A stretch of 64,000 bases of DNA, from contig NZ_CP015411.1 of the NCBI RefSeq assembly GCF_001750165.1, forward strand, positions 3,696,501 to 3,760,500, read 5' to 3'. The notes under the pieces are model-generated. The model saw only the letters and a program-made list of their open reading frames with translations. It was not told the origin of the DNA and did no database searches. Made by a program: the position numbers and the translations under genes. Positions 60,757-64,000 of this stretch are shown here, one piece after another. Origin of the DNA: Pseudoalteromonas luteoviolacea. GTDB taxonomy: Bacteria; Pseudomonadota; Gammaproteobacteria; Enterobacterales; Alteromonadaceae. Numbering within the stretch: the first letter of the stretch is position 1; each line of letters begins with the position of its first letter.

Positions 60757-61259
60757 GCCTCTGTCTCCCGAGAATTGGTTTTATCACCAAAAAATGCATC
60801 AAATAAAAGTAGACCAGCACCACCGACGATCGCCATGTCAGCGACATTAAAAGCAGGGTAATGCCAATCTTGATAGTAAAAGTGTAAAAAGTCGACAACG
60901 TAGCCTAAAGTTACGCGGTCATATAAATTACCGATAGCGCCGGCAAGCACTAACGAGTACGCACCGCAAAGTATCCAATTATTAGCACGTAGATTTTTAA
61001 GCCATACCACTAATAACACGCTGATCACGACAGCAATACCACTGAGAAACCACCTTTGCCAGCCACCCGCTTCACTTAAAAAACTAAATGCAGCACCGTA
61101 GTTATGCATATACGTGAAATTAAAAAATGGCAGTAGCTCGATAGATTCGTAAAGCTTCATATTCGCGACAACTAATGCTTTTGTGACGTAGTCTACTGCA
61201 AAAAGCAGTAGACTGAGCCATAACCACACTAGACCACTTCGTTCGGTCAATTTGGTCAC
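60753..61259 (-). CDS. lspA: Lipoprotein signal peptidase LspA
   Basis: Inner membrane aspartic peptidase of 168 residues with four membrane segments. It cleaves diacylglyceryl-prolipoproteins, including BamD and the lipoprotein at 42 kb. Catalytic Asp residues are in GNLYDRV and FNVADMAI. The start is GTG 61259: AAGGGAG (61272-61266) lies exactly six bases before, while an in-frame TTG at 61265 would touch it. The site overlaps the ileS stop. Confidence 0.96.
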   Translation of the reverse strand: MTKLTERSGLVWLWLSLLLFAVDYVTKALVVANMKLYESIELLPFFNFTYMHNYGAAFSFLSEAGGWQRWFLSGIAVVISVLLVVWLKNLRANNWILCGAYSLVLAGAIGNLYDRVTLGYVVDFLHFYYQDWHYPAFNVADMAIVGGAGLLLFDAFFGDKTNSRETEA

Positions 61260-61270
61260 TTGCAACTCCC

Positions 61271-64000
61271 TTATGCAAACTTACGCTGTTCGCCTTCACC
61301 GTCAACATTGGTAATACAACGTCCGCATAACTCTGGATGCGCTTCGCTTGTACCAACATCTTCACTGTGATGCCAACAACGATCACATTTCGCCGCATCT
61401 GTTGCAGCAACTTTAATGAACAAGCCATCGATCTCAGAAGCCACTGAGCCGTCTGGTTGGCTTGATACTACTTCAACATGTGCTTTTGAAGTCAGTAGTA
61501 CAAAGCGTAGTTCATCTTCTAAGCCTTGAAGTTTTTCAGCTAACTCACCACCTGTGTACAGTGTTACCTCAGCTTGTAGTGTTGCACCAATGACTTCTTC
61601 TTTACGTGCGTTCTCTAGTACTCGGTTCACTTCATCACGAACTGTTAACAACTCTTGCCAGAAAGCATTGTCAAGTTGACCACACGTTGCACCAGTAATT
61701 CCGTCGTACCAAACATCAGTGAAGACAAACTCACCACGTTCACCTGGCAGTGCTTCCCAAAGCTCTTGCGCTGTAAAGCTCAGGATAGGCGCCATCCAAC
61801 GGGTCATCGCTTCTGCGATATGATAGAGCGCTGTCTGACATGAACGACGAGCATGGCTATCACTCTTCGCTGTATACTGTCTGTCTTTAATAACATCAAG
61901 ATAGAATGAGCCTAACTCACCTGTACAGAAGTTCATCAGCTTTTGTGTCACTACTAACATTTGATAGTTGTCGTACGCTTCTACAATTTCACTTTGTAGT
62001 TCTGCTGCACGAGACACAATCCAACGATCCAACTCAACCATATCTTCAATTGCAACCGAGTCCGTTGCTGGATTGAAGCCACTTAAATTCGATAGTAAGT
62101 AACGACTGGTGTTACGGATACGACGATAACGGTCTGCTGAACGCTTAAAGATCTCGTCAGATACTGTCATTTCAGCCGTGTAATCAGTTGAAGCCACCCA
62201 TAAACGTAGGATGTCAGCACCTAGTTTATTCATAATGTCTTGTGGTGAAATCACGTTACCTAAAGACTTTGACATCTTGCGGCCGTTTTCATCTACTGTG
62301 AAACCGTGCGTTAACACTTGCTTATATGGCGCATGACCGTTAATAGCCACAGACGTCATCATAGATGACATAAACCAACCACGGTGCTGATCCGAGCCTT
62401 CTAGGTATAAATCTGCTGGACCAGTTAGCTCCTCTCTTGCATCTACAACACATGCGTGTGTGACACCAGAGTCGAACCACACATCTAATGTATCTTGTAC
62501 CTTAACGTATTGCTGCGCATCTGCTTCATTTAACAGCGTGCTTGGCTCAAGGTCATACCATGCTTGAATACCAGCTTCATCAACTAAGTCAGCTACTTTT
62601 TCGATAAGTGCCTCAGTATCTGGGTGAAGTGCGCCTGTATCTTTATCAACAAACAACGCAATTGGCACACCCCAAGTACGTTGACGAGAAATACACCAAT
62701 CAGGGCGGCCCTCTACCATGTTTGCAATACGGTTTTCACCCCAAGCTGGGATCCACTGTGTTTTCTCGATTTCTTTCATCGAGTCTTTACGCAAGTCGGC
62801 TTGATCCATGCTCACAAACCACTGCGGCGTCGCACGGAAAATAATTGGCGTTTTATGTCTCCAACAATGTGGATAGCTGTGTGTCAATGCATGGTGGTGC
62901 ATCAACATACCTTTTTCAGTTAATAGCTCAATTACATTTGCGTTCGCTTTGAACACATGCTGGCCTGCAAAAATCGGCGTGTCAGGTAAATACACGCCAT
63001 TCGCACCTACAGGATTTGCAACCTCTAGGTTATATGCTTGTCCTGCCACAAAGTCTTCTTGACCGTGACCAGGCGCTGTATGAACGATACCAGTACCTGA
63101 ATCTGTAGTAACGTGCTCACCAAGAATAACTGGCACATTGAATTCATAGAAAGGGTGCGCAACTTCAAGGTTTTCTAATGTGTCACCTTTACAGTAGCCC
63201 AGTACGTGATATTGCTTAAAGCCAAAGCGATCAACAGCATCTTTTACTAACTCAGAACCTAGTACCAAGCGCTGCTCTTTACCTTCATCTTCAATTTGGA
63301 CTAATGCATATTCAAGACCGCCGTGCACTGCGACCGCTCTGTTTGCAGGCAAAGTCCAAGGTGTTGTTGTCCAAATTACAGTGCTGATATCGCCTTTACC
63401 CTCATGACCTTCAGCCAAAGAGAACGCTTTTTCAACCGCCGCCGCTTCAGTAAATACAAAGCGCACGTCAATCGCTGGAGACTGTTTATCTTGATATTCA
63501 ACTTCTGCCTCAGCAAGTGCAGAGCCACAATCAGTACACCAGTGAACAGGTTTTGCACCTTTATGTAAATGACCGTTTTTAATAATGCGGCCTAACACTC
63601 GAATGGCGTTCGCTTCAAAATCGAAGTTCATTGTTAGGTAAGGCTTGTCCCAATCACCAAACACGCCCAAGCGTTTGAAATCAGTCTTTTGACCATCTAC
63701 CTGCTTGCGCGCATACTCGCGGCATTTTTCTCTAAACTCCGCCACTGATACTTTTTTGCCTGGCTTGCCGACCTTTTTCTCTACCATTAACTCAATTGGT
63801 AGACCGTGACAGTCCCAACCCGGTACATAAGGTGCATCAAAGTCAGATAGTGTTTTTGACTTAATTATGATGTCTTTTAAAATCTTATTTACTGAGTGAC
63901 CAAGGTGAATATTACCATTGGCATAAGGAGGGCCATCGTGCAGTATAAATGGCTTTTTACCTTTTTTCGCATTACGAATTTGACCGTATAGGTCTTGCTC
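61271..64000 (-). CDS. ileS: Isoleucyl-tRNA synthetase IleS (5' end outside window)
   Basis: Class I synthetase, 909 residues visible of about 940; the N-terminal ~30 residues lie past the right edge. HLGH (the HIGH motif in NGNIHLGH) is near the cut, the KMSKS motif is in GRKMSKSLGN, and two Cys pairs (CDRC and CGRC) near the C-terminus bind zinc. The editing domain with the T-rich IWTTTPWTLPANRAVA is complete. It heads the ileS-lspA-fkpB-ispH operon. Confidence 0.98.
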   Translation of the reverse strand, partial: EQDLYGQIRNAKKGKKPFILHDGPPYANGNIHLGHSVNKILKDIIIKSKTLSDFDAPYVPGWDCHGLPIELMVEKKVGKPGKKVSVAEFREKCREYARKQVDGQKTDFKRLGVFGDWDKPYLTMNFDFEANAIRVLGRIIKNGHLHKGAKPVHWCTDCGSALAEAEVEYQDKQSPAIDVRFVFTEAAAVEKAFSLAEGHEGKGDISTVIWTTTPWTLPANRAVAVHGGLEYALVQIEDEGKEQRLVLGSELVKDAVDRFGFKQYHVLGYCKGDTLENLEVAHPFYEFNVPVILGEHVTTDSGTGIVHTAPGHGQEDFVAGQAYNLEVANPVGANGVYLPDTPIFAGQHVFKANANVIELLTEKGMLMHHHALTHSYPHCWRHKTPIIFRATPQWFVSMDQADLRKDSMKEIEKTQWIPAWGENRIANMVEGRPDWCISRQRTWGVPIALFVDKDTGALHPDTEALIEKVADLVDEAGIQAWYDLEPSTLLNEADAQQYVKVQDTLDVWFDSGVTHACVVDAREELTGPADLYLEGSDQHRGWFMSSMMTSVAINGHAPYKQVLTHGFTVDENGRKMSKSLGNVISPQDIMNKLGADILRLWVASTDYTAEMTVSDEIFKRSADRYRRIRNTSRYLLSNLSGFNPATDSVAIEDMVELDRWIVSRAAELQSEIVEAYDNYQMLVVTQKLMNFCTGELGSFYLDVIKDRQYTAKSDSHARRSCQTALYHIAEAMTRWMAPILSFTAQELWEALPGERGEFVFTDVWYDGITGATCGQLDNAFWQELLTVRDEVNRVLENARKEEVIGATLQAEVTLYTGGELAEKLQGLEDELRFVLLTSKAHVEVVSSQPDGSVASEIDGLFIKVAATDAAKCDRCWHHSEDVGTSEAHPELCGRCITNVDGEGEQRKFA

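Overview
The window looks like a chromosomal core segment of a marine gammaproteobacterium of the Alteromonadales, most likely Pseudoalteromonas. The reasons are a low-to-moderate GC content, gene content and order close to Shewanella and Pseudoalteromonas (nadB/ygfX/sdhE/ygfZ, fadR-dsbB, ileS-lspA-fkpB-ispH-pil), a secreted modular chitinase, and heme-uptake and type IV pilus genes. The genus is an inference. I saw no tRNA, rRNA, CRISPR array, insertion sequence or prophage. Both ends cut through genes: nadB on the left and ileS on the right.

Layout: (1) 0-5.3 kb: nadB end, ygfX-sdhE, ygfZ-slyD, and a minus-strand trio (dsDNA-mimic protein, DUF481 outer membrane protein, PH-like membrane protein). 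(2) 5.5-11 kb: crotonase, lrgAB, mscS, and a large GH18 chitinase. (3) 11-20.5 kb: aroC, prmB, smrB, a double-receiver regulator, a small-membrane-protein micro-operon behind a sigma-54-like promoter, a peroxiredoxin, fadR, dsbB, a comEA-like gene, yebG with an SOS box, and an aromatic/aspartate aminotransferase. (4) 20.6-26.9 kb: a signalling block with a GAF protein, a REC-PP2C-kinase plus STAS partner-switching pair, yciH, and a Cache-HAMP-PAS-GGDEF-EAL protein. (5) 27-31.8 kb: pheL-pheA with a complete attenuator, tyrA with tandem TyrR boxes, and rpsP-rimM-trmD-rplS. (6) 32-37.8 kb: a divergent Fur-type heme-uptake locus (receptor; hmuTUV-hugZ). (7) 37.8-50.7 kb: ffh, ypjD, yfjD, a lipoprotein lytic-transglycosylase-like gene, gshA, an MDR oxidoreductase, clpB, pgeF, rluD, bamD, glnB. 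(8) 50.8-64 kb: two fimT-like genes facing pilV-W-X-Y1-E, the AlgZ/AlgR-type regulatory pair, then ispH-fkpB-lspA-ileS.

Several parts work together. PheA and TyrA split the chorismate made by AroC, and the 19.2 kb aminotransferase can finish Phe/Tyr. TyrA and PheA appear to be controlled in different ways, by a repressor for one and by attenuation for the other. The heme genes form one uptake-and-use route (receptor, periplasmic binder, permease, ATPase, heme-handling enzyme), and it sits between rpsP and ffh, which are neighbours in E. coli. The pilus block keeps the Pseudomonas-type linkage of a LytS/LytTR-like kinase-regulator pair to minor pilins and the PilY1 tip protein.

The strongest candidate for something undescribed is the micro-operon at 15.0-15.5 kb. 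It has tiny exported and membrane proteins, a -24/-12 promoter, and two TTGGCCAA palindromes upstream at enhancer distance. Most starts were chosen by ribosome-binding site and family length. Domain limits are estimates by eye.
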